DNA of 36,124 nucleotides, from positions 1 to 36,124 of the forward strand of contig JBFHDX010000028.1 in assembly GCA_041584475.1 (NCBI GenBank), in the 5' to 3' direction. Both the position numbers and the translations under genes were made by a program. Of this stretch, positions 15,709 to 24,040 are shown piece by piece (within the stretch, counting starts at the first letter, position 1; each line of letters opens with the position of its first letter). This stretch comes from JBFHDX01 sp041584475 (GTDB lineage: Bacteria > Pseudomonadota > Alphaproteobacteria > UBA8366 > JADFVY01). The notes under the pieces were generated by a model. That model had not been told where the DNA came from. It saw only the letters and a program-made list of their open reading frames with translations, and did no database searches.

Positions 15709-17271
15709 TCACCCGGTCCCGCTCGCCGCCACGGCGTCGCCGCGCATCTCGGTGCTGCAGAGGAAGCGCCGCGCGTCGGCCGCGATCGTCTCGCGCTGCC
15801 GTGCGCTCATCGAATCCAGCACGCGGTAGGGCATCGCGAGGCGCGGGTTGCGATCCAGCGCCGGGCGGTTCTCGATCAGGAAGTTCCAGTACAGATAGTT
15901 GAACGGGCACGCGGTCTTGCCGGTCTTCGCCTTGACGTCGTAGGCGCAGTCCCGGCAATAGTCGGACATGCGGTCGATATAGGCGCCGCTCGCCGCGTAG
16001 GGCTTGGAGGCGAGCACGCCGCCGTCGGCGAACAGCGCCATGCCGCGCGTGTTCGGCAGCTCGACCCATTCGTAGGCGTCGCTGAACACGCCGAGATACC
16101 AGTCGCAGACCTCGTCCGGGTCGAGCCCGGCGAGCAGCGCGAAATTGCCCGTGACCATGAGGCGCTGGATGTGATGGGCGTAGGCGTTGCGGCGGATGTC
16201 GCGCACCGTTTCGGCGATGCAGCGCATGCGCGTCTCGCCGGTCCAGTAGAAGTCGGGCAGCGGCCGCGTCGCGGACAGCGCGTTGCGCCGCGAATACTCC
16301 GGCATCTGCAGCCAGTAGACGCCGCGCACGAACTCGCGCCAGCCGAGGATCTGGCGGACGAAGCCCTCGACGGCATTGAGCGGCGCGCGCCCGGCCCGGT
16401 ACTCGGCCTCGGCGCGACGGCACAGCGCGCCGGCGTCGAGCAGGCCGGCATTCAGGTAGGTCGACACGGCGGCGTGGAACAGATAGGGCTCGCCCGCCTT
16501 CATCGCGTCCTGATAGTCGCCGAAGCGCGGCAGGGCGTCGGCGACGAAGGCGTCGAACGCGGCCTCGGCGTCGCTGCGGGTGACCGCGAGGTCGAACGGC
16601 TCGAGCTCGCCGAACGCGTCGCCGAAGCGCTCGCCGACGAGCGCGAGCACGGCGCGGGTCGTCGCGTCCGGCGCGAAACGCGGGCGGTCGGGCAGCTCGA
16701 CGTCTTCCGCCAGGCGCTTGCGGTTCTCGGCGTCGAAGTTCCAGCGCCCGCCCTCGGGCTTGCCGTCGTCGCGCATCAGCAGGCCGCTGCGCTTGCGCAT
16801 GCGGCGGTAGAAATGCTCCATGCGCAGCGTCTTGCGGCCGTCCGCCCAGTCGGCGAACTCGGCGCGGCCGCAGAGGAAACGTGTATCCGCACGCATTTCC
16901 ACCTGGAGGCCGAGCTCCTCGTGCCAGCGGCCGAACTCGTGCCACAGCCGCCATTCGCCGGGCTCCGTCAGCACCACGCGCCGCGCCTTGTGGCGTTTCG
17001 CCGCGCGCGCCACCTCGCCGCCGAGGCTGTGCGAGTTGTGCGGATCGTCGAGCGTCACGTAGTCGACGGTCACGCCCCGCTCGCGCAGCTCGGCCGCGAA
17101 ATGGCGCATGGCGGCGAAGACGAAGGCGATCTTCTTGCGGTGGTGCGGCGCGTAGGTCGCCTCCGCCTCGACCTCGGCCAGCAGCACGACGTCCCGCGCC
17201 GCGTCGAGATCCGACAGCGCGGAGAGGTCGGGCGACAGCTGGTCGCCGAGGACGAGGCGCAGCGTGGTCAC
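15709..17271 (-). CDS. Fe-S bacterial cryptochrome/(6-4) photolyase
   Basis: A 520-residue member of the FeS-BCP group (Agrobacterium PhrB, Rhodobacter CryB). It starts LRLVLGDQLSPDLSAL and contains YAPHHRKKIAFVFAAMRHFA. The four 4Fe-4S ligands are visible at Cys351, Cys439, Cys442 and Cys455, one residue offset from the ligands recalled for Agrobacterium PhrB (350, 438, 441, 454). The FAD region has MPEYSRRNALSATRPLPDFYWTG and HHIQRLMVTGNFALLAGLDP. Members repair (6-4) photoproducts and carry a ribolumazine antenna, or act as light sensors; both are possible here. The start is GTG at 17271, 16 bases after the peroxidase stop. Confidence 0.93.
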   Translation of the reverse strand: MTTLRLVLGDQLSPDLSALSDLDAARDVVLLAEVEAEATYAPHHRKKIAFVFAAMRHFAAELRERGVTVDYVTLDDPHNSHSLGGEVARAAKRHKARRVVLTEPGEWRLWHEFGRWHEELGLQVEMRADTRFLCGRAEFADWADGRKTLRMEHFYRRMRKRSGLLMRDDGKPEGGRWNFDAENRKRLAEDVELPDRPRFAPDATTRAVLALVGERFGDAFGELEPFDLAVTRSDAEAAFDAFVADALPRFGDYQDAMKAGEPYLFHAAVSTYLNAGLLDAGALCRRAEAEYRAGRAPLNAVEGFVRQILGWREFVRGVYWLQMPEYSRRNALSATRPLPDFYWTGETRMRCIAETVRDIRRNAYAHHIQRLMVTGNFALLAGLDPDEVCDWYLGVFSDAYEWVELPNTRGMALFADGGVLASKPYAASGAYIDRMSDYCRDCAYDVKAKTGKTACPFNYLYWNFLIENRPALDRNPRLAMPYRVLDSMSARQRETIAADARRFLCSTEMRGDAVAASGTG

Positions 17272-17287
17272 GGAGATTCGGGATCGG

Positions 17288-17953
17288 CTAGGGGATGAGG
17301 CCGGGCAGGATCGCCGGCGGGCTCGCCGGGCGGCTCATGCCGCCGGCCGGCAGCAGCGCCTCGACCGCGCGCACCAGCTCCGGCGAGTCGGGCTCGACGC
17401 GCGACGGGAAGGCGGCGGCGATGCGGCCGTCGGGCGCGATCAGGATCTTGGTGAAGTTCCAGCGCGGCTCGACGCCGTTGTCGCGCTTCGCCCAGGCGAA
17501 GAACGGGTGCGGCGCGTCGCCGCGCACCGCGACCTTGGTGGTCAGCGGGAAATCGACCGCGTATTCGTGGTCGGTGAACGCCTTGATGTCGGCCTCGGAG
17601 CCCGGCTCCTGCGCGCCGAAATCGTTCGACGGCACGCCGAGCACGACGAGGCCGCGCTCGCGGTAGCGCTCCCACAGAAGCTGCAGGCCGGCATATTGCG
17701 GGGTGAAGCCGCACTGCGAGGCGGTGTTGACCAGCAGCACCGGCCGGCCGGCGAAGGCCGACAGCGGCAGCGGCTCGCCGTCGATCGACAGGAACAGGAA
17801 ATCGTGCGCCGTCGCCGCGCGTGCGGGCGCGGCCCACAGCGACGCCGCGGCGAGCGCGGCGGCGAGGGCGAGCATGGTCGCCAGCGCCAACGCCGTGGGG
17901 GCGCGGCGCGGCGGGGTGCGGGTGCGTGCGATGGTCTGCGCTGTCTCTCTCAT
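17288..17953 (-). CDS. exported glutathione peroxidase family protein
   Basis: A 221-residue thiol peroxidase with an N-terminal export signal (residues 1-46, hydrophobic core LALATMLALAAALAAASLWAAP, cleavage near ARA). Catalytic motif NTASQCGFTPQYAGLQ with peroxidatic Cys81 in place of selenocysteine, the Gln motif PSNDFGAQEPG, and the Trp/Asn motif WNFTKILIAPDGRI. It reduces hydrogen or lipid peroxides in the periplasm, probably with thioredoxin-like donors. The ATG at 17953 is preferred over an upstream GTG at 17992 because a promoter-like element overlaps the latter. First gene of the gpx / Fe-S photolyase / CPD photolyase / tspO operon. Confidence 0.9.
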   Translation of the reverse strand: MRETAQTIARTRTPPRRAPTALALATMLALAAALAAASLWAAPARAATAHDFLFLSIDGEPLPLSAFAGRPVLLVNTASQCGFTPQYAGLQLLWERYRERGLVVLGVPSNDFGAQEPGSEADIKAFTDHEYAVDFPLTTKVAVRGDAPHPFFAWAKRDNGVEPRWNFTKILIAPDGRIAAAFPSRVEPDSPELVRAVEALLPAGGMSRPASPPAILPGLIP

Positions 17954-17962
17954 CTCACCCGG

Positions 17963-17991
17963 TTCTACGCGCGAGGGCACGCAACGGATCA
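17963..17991 (-). promoter_or_regulatory. candidate ECF sigma-E (ChrR-type) promoter of the gpx-photolyase operon
   Basis: On the minus strand, TGATCC (17991-17986), exactly 18 bases, then TAGAA (17967-17963). It matches the element upstream of rpoH in both -35 and spacing. The -10 lies nine bases before the peroxidase ATG, so the transcript would start at or very near that ATG. Recognition is by pattern, and by the known presence of photolyase genes in Rhodobacter RpoE/RpoHII regulons. Confidence 0.48.
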
Positions 17992-18161
17992 CCCGTCGAA
18001 TCGCCGTCGGCGCCGGTTCGCTGTCCAGGCGGCGCCGCGGCTCGCCTGCCGTCCCGGTGCCGCGCGCTGTTCGGCCGGGCGCGGGAACTTGCGGCGAAGC
18101 GGCGCCGCCGCCGACCCCATTGTGGCACGGTCCGGGCCGATGCGCTATATAGCCATGCCAC

Positions 18162-18238
18162 GCGCCCGTAGCTCAGCCGGATAGAGCACAGGATTCCTAA
18201 TCCTGGGGTCGCAGGTTCGAATCCTGCCGGGCGCGCCA
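18162..18238 (+). tRNA. tRNA-Arg (anticodon CCU)
   Basis: A 77-base cloverleaf. The acceptor stem GCGCCCG (18162-18168) pairs with CGGGCGC (18228-18234), with discriminator G and encoded CCA (18236-18238). The D arm is GCTC...GAGC. The anticodon stem CAGGA/TCCTG encloses loop TTCCTAA with anticodon CCT at 18196-18198. The T arm GCAGG/CCTGC has loop TTCGAAT. It reads AGG codons, which are rare in such GC-rich genomes. A TATATA box at 18146-18151 may be the -10 of its promoter. No integrase or repeated 3' end is seen nearby. Confidence 0.97.
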
Positions 18239-18359
18239 ATCTCGACGGCTCGATCCGTTCGTCCCGGTCGAAATCGGCGCTATCCCGGGCAGGAAGGCGC
18301 TTCCCGTCGCGTGCGCGGCGCTTTCGCGACGCTTGCCGACCCTCTCGCCTCCGCACCCA

Positions 18360-18899
18360 TCAGCCGGGCGTGCAGACCTCGCCGCGGTAGTCGCCGATGT
18401 TCGTGCCGGTCGCGAAGTCGGCGATTCCGGTGATCACGATGTGGCCGCTCGCACCGTCGAACGCCCCGCTGCCGCCATCGAAGGTCAGCAGCGTCGCGAT
18501 CTGGCCCTGATGCAGATTGAGCGCCCCGGTATCGACCCCGATCAGCGTGTCTCCCGCGTGATTGAGGCTGATGACGCTCTCGCCGACGAAGAACTGGACC
18601 AGCGGCACGACGCCGCCGGCGTTCGCCGGATCGGCGACGAACGTCGCCGGCGCGAACTCCTCGATCGTCAGCCTGAAGATTCCCTGCAGGCCGCCGATGA
18701 CGGTGCCGCTGGTGCAGAACAGGCCCTCGGGCGCCGCGCAAGGCACGACCTGCGATTCGAAGTGGCCGAGCAGCGGTCTGCATTTCGCCGCCTCGGCGGG
18801 CCCTGAATTCCCGATGGTCATCGCCAGGACCAGCGCCGCCAGCAGGCCCGGCTTCGCGGCGCGCAAGCTCGGCAGGATTTCACTGTTCGTCGGGTTCAT
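18360..18899 (-). CDS. uncharacterised secreted protein
   Basis: A 179-residue protein with a signal peptide (residues about 14-38, ending GPAEA). The mature part has four Cys (KCRPLLGHFESQVVPC, GLFCTSG, final EVCTPG), likely paired in the periplasm. The rest is Gly/Thr-rich, beta-strand-like sequence (GTVIGGLQGIFRLTIEEF, GDTLIGVDTGALNLHQGQIATLLTF, GHIVITGIADFATGTNIGDYRGEV). This pattern suggests a small beta-barrel or lipocalin/allene-oxide-cyclase-like fold, but I do not recognise the family firmly. The ATG at 18899 follows GGGGAG. Monocistronic between the tRNA and an empty 301-base stretch. Confidence 0.75.
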   Translation of the reverse strand: MNPTNSEILPSLRAAKPGLLAALVLAMTIGNSGPAEAAKCRPLLGHFESQVVPCAAPEGLFCTSGTVIGGLQGIFRLTIEEFAPATFVADPANAGGVVPLVQFFVGESVISLNHAGDTLIGVDTGALNLHQGQIATLLTFDGGSGAFDGASGHIVITGIADFATGTNIGDYRGEVCTPG

Positions 18900-19200
18900 G
18901 GTGCGTCTCCCCTGTTTCGGCCAAGGCGCCCATGGTGGCGTCGATCTCGCTGTCCCTCTGTGAGATTTGTCACCGCGCGGGCGAGCTGCCGGCGCGATGG
19001 CTTACGGGTGCGCGGGCCGGCTCCACGGGACGCTCGTCCCATCGATGTCCGCGGAGCGCCGTGATGGTGAAAAAGGCGAGCAGCGCATGGCCTCGGCGCC
19101 GGCAGCTCGCGTTGCCGGCGCATCGGGCTCGCGCTGTTGCGAGGATTGCTCGCGGTCGGTGGCGTCGACGGCGCGCCGTGCGCCGACCCCCGCGCTCTCC
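18900..19200 (-). other. 301-base intergenic stretch, no gene seen
   Basis: Holds the leader and presumably the promoter of the secreted protein at 18360-18899 and the 3' flank of the gene ending at 19201. I see no convincing promoter, RNA gene or terminator with a T run. The long plus-strand frame crossing it is a high-GC artefact. Confidence 0.5.
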
Positions 19201-19728
19201 CTAACTCTCCCCCAGCTCGATGCCGAAGCGCTCGATGACGACCTCGACGAACAGCGTGATCTGCAGCGCGCCGATCAGCTTGCCGTCCTCCGAGATGTCC
19301 TCCTCGCCCAGCACCTCCGGCGAATAGAGCTCTTCGGCGCGCTCACGCGCGGCGATGACGTCCGGATCGTCGTCGAGGCCGCGATAGCCGGCGGCGACGG
19401 CCATCAGCTTCTGGGCGCTGGTGATGCCGCGCACGTAGTCCGCGTCCTCGCTGTCCTGGACGGCGGAGAGCTGCTGCGTCACGGCCGCCTGTTCGAGGCC
19501 CGAGACGAGGCTGACGGCGGCGATGCCGGCCTGCGCCGCGGTGTGGCCGGCGACCCCGCCGCCGCGGGCGCCGCTGGCCGCGAGGATGCCGGCGCCGATC
19601 AGGAACCCGAACACGTACGGGTCGTCCCAGAAGCCGTCGGGCAGGCCGACCGTGTTGCTGATCCGCTCGACGAAGAAGCGGACGGCGCCGGTGGCGCGCT
19701 CCATGGCTTCGGAGTCGATGTCCTGCAT
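19201..19728 (-). CDS. uncharacterised helical protein, paralogue of the gene at 32160-32699
   Basis: A 175-residue, apparently soluble acidic protein without a signal peptide; family not recognised. It shares with the 179-residue protein at 32160-32699 the order: WDDPYVFGFLIGAGI (there WNDAYVLGFLMCAGI), a LSGLE/LSGLG segment, DADYVRGITSAQKLMAVAAG (there DTDYIKAMVAADKLVRYVAG), a DDDP/DNDP turn, ARERAEEL, and a final segment ending FVEVVIERFGIE. These two define a small family. A Gly-rich hydrophobic stretch (residues about 45-70) might touch a membrane. The ATG at 19728 is chosen, with GGGAG 11 bases upstream; an in-frame extension to 19839 has no ribosome-binding site. Confidence 0.75.
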   Translation of the reverse strand: MQDIDSEAMERATGAVRFFVERISNTVGLPDGFWDDPYVFGFLIGAGILAASGARGGGVAGHTAAQAGIAAVSLVSGLEQAAVTQQLSAVQDSEDADYVRGITSAQKLMAVAAGYRGLDDDPDVIAARERAEELYSPEVLGEEDISEDGKLIGALQITLFVEVVIERFGIELGES

Positions 19729-19911
19729 CGCGCTGCGTGCTCCCGTCGGTGGCCCGGGGGCGGGCGCGCGAGTCGCCCCGCCGACGCTCACCCTAACAGG
19801 GATGGGCGCGGCGCGCAGGAATTTCCGCCGTGCCCGCACCAGCCGCCGGGGCCGAGGGCGCGGACGGACGGCGCCGCGACGCCGCCCGTCCGCCCGACCG
19901 CGGCGCCGCCG

Positions 19912-20973
19912 TCAGTCGATCGCCAGCGGCGCGCCCATCGATCCCGTCGCGCCGACGATCGGCGCCGGGCTGTACACGTAGAGGAACGTGTGCGCGCCGT
20001 CGGCGGCCGGCCCGTCGAGGTTCAAATTCTCCTGCAGCACGATGCCGTGCCGGGCGATCAGGTGCTGGTGGATGCAGAACGCGCAGGCCGCGTCCGGGTT
20101 CGGCACCGCCTCGACCGCCCAGGTGTCGGCGCCGACGACGCCGGCCCGCACCTCGTCGGAGAGCCATCGCGCGACCTCCATGCCGATGCCCGGCTCGCCC
20201 GAGTTGAACTTGGCGTTGTCGGTCTTCCACAGCTTGCCCCAGCCGGTGCGGAACAGCACGGTGTCGCCCTCCTTGAACGCGAATCCGGCCATGCCCTGCT
20301 TCGCCAGCGCGGCGTCGATGTCGGCCCGGCTGATGACGTAGCCGGCCTCGAGCATCTCGACGCCCTTGGCGCCGGCGATGTCGAGCAGCACGCCGCGGGC
20401 GACGATCGGGTGCAGCTTCTCGGTGCCGATCTTCTGCAGGCCGTAGGCGTTGCCGATCTGGGCCGCGGTGAAGCCGTTGTAGAAGCGCATGTTCTCCTTG
20501 TCGCCCGGGCCGCCGACCTGGACGCCGATGTGGCCGAGCCCGTCGAACTGGGTGCCGACCTGCCCAACCTCGGTGGCGAGAAACTCGTCGTGCCACAGCA
20601 CCTTGTTGGCGCCGAACGGGCCGCCGGTCGGCGTGCCGGGGATGCGCAGCGAGAATTTGCGGGCGCCGAACAGCGGCATGTCGGCGTCGTACGGCCGGCC
20701 GAGCGAGTAGGTCTTGCCCTTGTCGGCTTCGGCGAGCGCCCGCAGCACGACCTCGGGCTGCAGGTACCAGTTGGTCGACCCGGCCTCGTCGCCCTCGCCC
20801 CAGATCGGGTGCGGCCACCAGGCCTCGCCGAGCGGCGTCTGCATCTTGTCGCCGATCACCCACGGTTTGCCCTTGCAGCCCGACCAGTCCTCGGCGCTGC
20901 AGTCGGCGCGCGCAGCACCGCCGAAGCCGAGACCGGCGGCGGCGGCGATCATGAAGATGGTGGATAAACGCAT
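19912..20973 (-). CDS. exported cyclase-family (kynurenine formamidase-like) hydrolase
   Basis: A 353-residue protein with a signal peptide (residues 1-23, ending ARA) and the cyclase fold (PF04199-type), members of which hydrolyse amides or lactones with a metal centre. The usual HxGTHxDxPxH motif appears as VGTQFDGLGHIG: the His after GT is Gln while Asp and the later His remain. GTQ variants are, to my recollection, normal in the long cyclase subfamily. A later AFCIHQHLIARHG segment holds further candidate ligands. AGGGAGG lies six bases before the ATG. It follows the membrane protein gene by 169 bases on the same strand, near the PQQ module. The substrate is unknown. Confidence 0.82.
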   Translation of the reverse strand: MRLSTIFMIAAAAGLGFGGAARADCSAEDWSGCKGKPWVIGDKMQTPLGEAWWPHPIWGEGDEAGSTNWYLQPEVVLRALAEADKGKTYSLGRPYDADMPLFGARKFSLRIPGTPTGGPFGANKVLWHDEFLATEVGQVGTQFDGLGHIGVQVGGPGDKENMRFYNGFTAAQIGNAYGLQKIGTEKLHPIVARGVLLDIAGAKGVEMLEAGYVISRADIDAALAKQGMAGFAFKEGDTVLFRTGWGKLWKTDNAKFNSGEPGIGMEVARWLSDEVRAGVVGADTWAVEAVPNPDAACAFCIHQHLIARHGIVLQENLNLDGPAADGAHTFLYVYSPAPIVGATGSMGAPLAID

Positions 20974-21142
20974 GTCGAACCTCCCTTATCTCGTTGGTTG
21001 ATGTCGGCGGGCGTCGGTCGGGCGCCGTGAACGAAAGGCCCCTGCCGGCGCCGCTCTGCGCCGCCCGTCCCACCGCGCCTCCATTTCAGCACCGGCGCGG
21101 GCAAAAATCGAGTCCCGTGCCGGAGTCGGCCCGTCCCGGCGG

Positions 21143-21766
21143 TCATCCGGCGAGCCGGCCGCGTCGCGCCTGCAGGACGCCGAGCCACGTCAGGCTGGCG
21201 CCGAAGACGACACCGCCGACGCTCGCCGCGGTCAGGCCGCCGAGCGGGCTGAGGCCGAAGCCGAACAGCAGCGCCGCGACGATGAGGGCCGCGAACGGCG
21301 CCCGCGGCGCGCCCGGAAGCCGCAGGAAGGCGCCGCCGAGCAGCGCGTAGCCGAGCACCGCCATCGCCCCGGCGAGCGGGAACATGAGCGCGATCGGCCC
21401 CATCGTGTCGGCCGCGCCGTAGCGCTCGACGACGGCGGGGAACTCGGCGGCGAGGGTCGGGATCATGAAGGTCTCGACGTAGGCGAGCCCGCCGATCAGG
21501 AACAGGCCGGCGCTGGCGAGCGCATAGCCGGCATGGCCGAGCGCGCCGAGCGACTCGACGTGCCGCCAGTAAAGGCCGGCGACCGCGAAAAGGCCGAGGA
21601 TCAGCGACAGCACGAAGCCGAGATGGATCCAGACCCAGGTGGCGGACGCGAGCGTCGGCGCGTCCATCAGGTGCGGGTGCGCGACGTAGGCGGCCGCGAG
21701 CAGCGGCCCGGCGGCGACGTGGCAGGCGCCGGTCAGGCGGGCGGCGGTGTCGATCCTGGCGGGCAT
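21143..21766 (-). CDS. uncharacterised multi-pass membrane protein
   Basis: A 207-residue integral membrane protein with about six hydrophobic helices and no signal peptide (segments around ACHVAAGPLLAAAYVAH, ATWVWIHLGFVLSLILGLFAVAG, LGHAGYALASAGLFLIGG, MGPIALMFPLAGAMAVLGYALLG, PFAALIVAALLFGFGL, AASVGGVVFGASLTWLGVL). Several His (HVAAG, HPHLMD, WIHLG) are conserved-looking but no cofactor motif is clear. The start at 21766 follows GAGGGAG by eight bases. It begins 91 bases after the substrate-binding protein stop, so read-through from the PQQ-associated operon is possible. Family not recognised. Confidence 0.75.
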   Translation of the reverse strand: MPARIDTAARLTGACHVAAGPLLAAAYVAHPHLMDAPTLASATWVWIHLGFVLSLILGLFAVAGLYWRHVESLGALGHAGYALASAGLFLIGGLAYVETFMIPTLAAEFPAVVERYGAADTMGPIALMFPLAGAMAVLGYALLGGAFLRLPGAPRAPFAALIVAALLFGFGLSPLGGLTAASVGGVVFGASLTWLGVLQARRGRLAG

Positions 21767-21857
21767 GGCTAGACTCCCTCTGCTGGTGTTCGCGTCTCCC
21801 GTCGGCGGTTCCGGGCCTCGACGCCGGCGGCCCGGAGCGCACCGTTCGGATAATGTG

Positions 21858-23045
21858 CTAGAACCGGCACGCGCTCTCCGGCCGGTCGACGCCGAGCGTG
21901 TCGAGGATGTCGGTCGCGTGCAGGAAGCGCTCGAGCGGCGCGCGCTCGATCACCGCGTTGTGGGTGTGCAGGAGCACCGGCTGGCGCAGCTGGTTGTTCC
22001 ACGGCCGGAAGCTCGCGGGGTTGCCCTTGTAGGCGTCGAAGGTGAGCGCGTCGCCCTTCAGATATGCGGCCAGCGCCGCGAACGAAGTGCTGCGCGTGCG
22101 CGTCGCCGCCTCGACGATGACGCGGTACGCGGCCCATGCGGCCCAGTCGGCGTCGGTCATCTCGCGGCCGGCGTGGCGCTCGAAGCGCTGGTTCAGCTGC
22201 GGCGCGCCGTGCCGCTCCCACGCCCAGTGCCAGGCCGCCGCGCCGAGGCCCTGGCTGCCGACGACCGGGCGCGGCAGCTGCGTCTGGTATGGCACGTAGC
22301 GCCCGAACTCGCCGTCGCTGTCGGCGAGGAACACGACGTCGTGCCGCGGCGACGCCGTCAGCAGCGCGATGTTGTTGCGGGCGCGCTCGCGCGGATCGTT
22401 GCTGAGCACGAAGTCCTTCGTCGCGGCGATGCGCAGGCCGAACTTGCGCGCCGAGCGCGCGAACGAGTCCGCCAGCACGGCGTCGGCGGGCCTCGTGCCG
22501 CGCAGCACCAGCACGCTGCGCCAGTTGCGGTCGACGAGGAACTGCGCCATCGCGTCGCTCAGCATCGCCTGGCTGGGGATCACGTGCATCAGGTTGGCGC
22601 GACAGTCGGCGCGGCGCAACCGGTCGTCCGGCTCGCTGACGTTGAACAGCAGCGCCTCCAGGTCGCGCACCGCGTCGGCGGCCGCGAGCAGCGTGCCGGC
22701 GGCGCCGTCGACGATGAAGAAGCGGATCCCGGACTCGTCGTGCATCCTGCGTATGCGTGCCGCGAGCGCTGCGTCGTCCGCGGCCGCCGCGCGCTCGAGG
22801 CCGAAGCTGACGCCGAGCGCCCGGCCCATCACCCGGCTGTCGCGCAGCGCGACCTCGGCGCCGGCGAAGGGCCGGTGTCGGGTCTTCAGCTTGAGGCCGG
22901 CATAGCCGCGCGCCTCGGCGTAGCGCGGATCGTCCGCGAGCTCGAGATAGCCCACCGCGAACGCCGTCGGCTCGGCGGCGACGGCCGCGCCCGGGGTCGA
23001 CACGGCGAGCAGCAGCAGCGCGAGGCGAACGGCGGCGCGTCGCAT
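21858..23045 (-). CDS. ABC-type substrate-binding protein of PQQ alcohol dehydrogenase systems
   Basis: A 395-residue exported protein (signal peptide 1-24, ending AVAA) of the periplasmic binding protein type I fold. It resembles the TIGR03863-type binding protein that accompanies PQQ-dependent alcohol dehydrogenases. Visible: FAVGYLELADDPRYAEARGYAGL, FFIVDGAAGTLLAAADA, NLMHVIPSQAMLSDAMAQFLVDRNWRSVLVL, VVGSQGLGAAAWHWAWERHGAPQLNQRF, and the late TFDAYKGNPASFRPWNNQLRQPVLLHTHNAV. In known loci an ABC ATPase and permease lie alongside; none is present within this window. Its ATG overlaps the propeller gene's stop by one base (TGATG), so they are coupled. Confidence 0.88.
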   Translation of the reverse strand: MRRAAVRLALLLLAVSTPGAAVAAEPTAFAVGYLELADDPRYAEARGYAGLKLKTRHRPFAGAEVALRDSRVMGRALGVSFGLERAAAADDAALAARIRRMHDESGIRFFIVDGAAGTLLAAADAVRDLEALLFNVSEPDDRLRRADCRANLMHVIPSQAMLSDAMAQFLVDRNWRSVLVLRGTRPADAVLADSFARSARKFGLRIAATKDFVLSNDPRERARNNIALLTASPRHDVVFLADSDGEFGRYVPYQTQLPRPVVGSQGLGAAAWHWAWERHGAPQLNQRFERHAGREMTDADWAAWAAYRVIVEAATRTRSTSFAALAAYLKGDALTFDAYKGNPASFRPWNNQLRQPVLLHTHNAVIERAPLERFLHATDILDTLGVDRPESACRF

Positions 23046-24040
23046 CAGTCGTCGATCAGGATGCCGTAGGGGACGAGGCCGACGGGCACCGACTTGAGCA
23101 CGGCGCGGCTCTTCGTGTCGATGATCGAAATGTCGTCGGACAGGCCGTTGGCGACGTATAGCAGGCTCTCGTCGCGGTTGAGCGCGAGGCCCCACGGCCG
23201 CTTGCCGACGAGGATGTACTGCTCGATGCGGCGCTCGGCGACATCGACCACGGCGACGTGGTTGGCGCGGCCGAGCGCGACATAGGCCGTCGTTCCGTCG
23301 CGCGTGATCAACAGGTCGACGGGCGTCACCTGCTCGCGGCGAAAGCCGGGCGGCAGGAACAGGATGTCGCCGATCACCCGGTTCGTCGTCGTATCGATGA
23401 TGTTGACCTCGCCCGAGAGCTCGCACGAGACCCAGAGCTCGCGCTCGTCCGGTCCCAGCGCGAAGCGGCGCGGCCGCGTGCCGACGAAGATGTCGGCGCG
23501 CACCTGCATCGTTTCGAAATCGATGACGTGGACGATGTTCGCCGCCTCGGAGGCGACGTAGACCGTCTTGCCGTCGGCGGTGAACAGCACACCTTCGGGC
23601 TCCTCGCCGAGCTCGGCCTCGCCGACCACCCGGCCGCTCTCGATGTCGACCTTGGTCGCCGCCGCGTCCTCCTCGTTGGAGACGACGAGGAAGCGGCCGC
23701 TCGGGTGCAGGTCGAAGGTCTCCGGCTCCTCCATCTTGCGGATCCGCTGCACCAGCTTGGCGCTGGCGACGTCGTAGACCGCGATCACGTCGTCGTCGGC
23801 GCAGCCGACGAAGAACCGCGTGCGGTCGAGGTTGAAATGCATGCCGCGCGGCCGGGCGCAGGTCTCGAACTCGTCGACGACGGTGTTGGTCGCCGCGTCG
23901 AGCACCGTGATCGTGCTGCTCTTCTCGTTGCTGATATAGATCCGTTCCGTCGGCTCGGCCGTTGCGGCAGCCGGCACCGCGACCGCCGCCGGCACCGCGA
24001 GCGCAAGAAGTCCGATCCGGCCTGCTCGGCCAAGCCCCAC
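23045..24040 (-). CDS. exported beta-propeller (YVTN) protein linked to PQQ-dependent catabolism
   Basis: A 331-residue periplasmic protein built of seven or so YVTN-type blades, matching the TIGR03866-type propeller found with PQQ dehydrogenases. Typical repeats: IYISNEKSSTITVLDAATNTV, FFVGCADDDVIAVYDVAS, VYVASEAANIVHVIDFET, LWVSCELSGEVNIIDTTTNRV, AYVALGRANHVAVVDVAE, LYVANGLSDDISIIDTKS. The function is unknown; binding or assembly of the dehydrogenase is plausible. The start is probably GTG 24038-24040, because GGGAGG lies seven bases before it; an ATG at 24058 would add six residues but has no such site. Divergent from the dehydrogenase gene. Confidence 0.87.
   Translation of the reverse strand: MGLGRAGRIGLLALAVPAAVAVPAAATAEPTERIYISNEKSSTITVLDAATNTVVDEFETCARPRGMHFNLDRTRFFVGCADDDVIAVYDVASAKLVQRIRKMEEPETFDLHPSGRFLVVSNEEDAAATKVDIESGRVVGEAELGEEPEGVLFTADGKTVYVASEAANIVHVIDFETMQVRADIFVGTRPRRFALGPDERELWVSCELSGEVNIIDTTTNRVIGDILFLPPGFRREQVTPVDLLITRDGTTAYVALGRANHVAVVDVAERRIEQYILVGKRPWGLALNRDESLLYVANGLSDDISIIDTKSRAVLKSVPVGLVPYGILIDD

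Noticed and set aside
18122..18140. Sigma-54 promoter before the tRNA (TGGCAC)
   Set aside because: The required TTGC element at the correct spacing is missing.
18162..18238. tRNA-Arg as an integration site
   Set aside because: No integrase, direct repeat of the tRNA 3' end or foreign-looking DNA is seen next to it.
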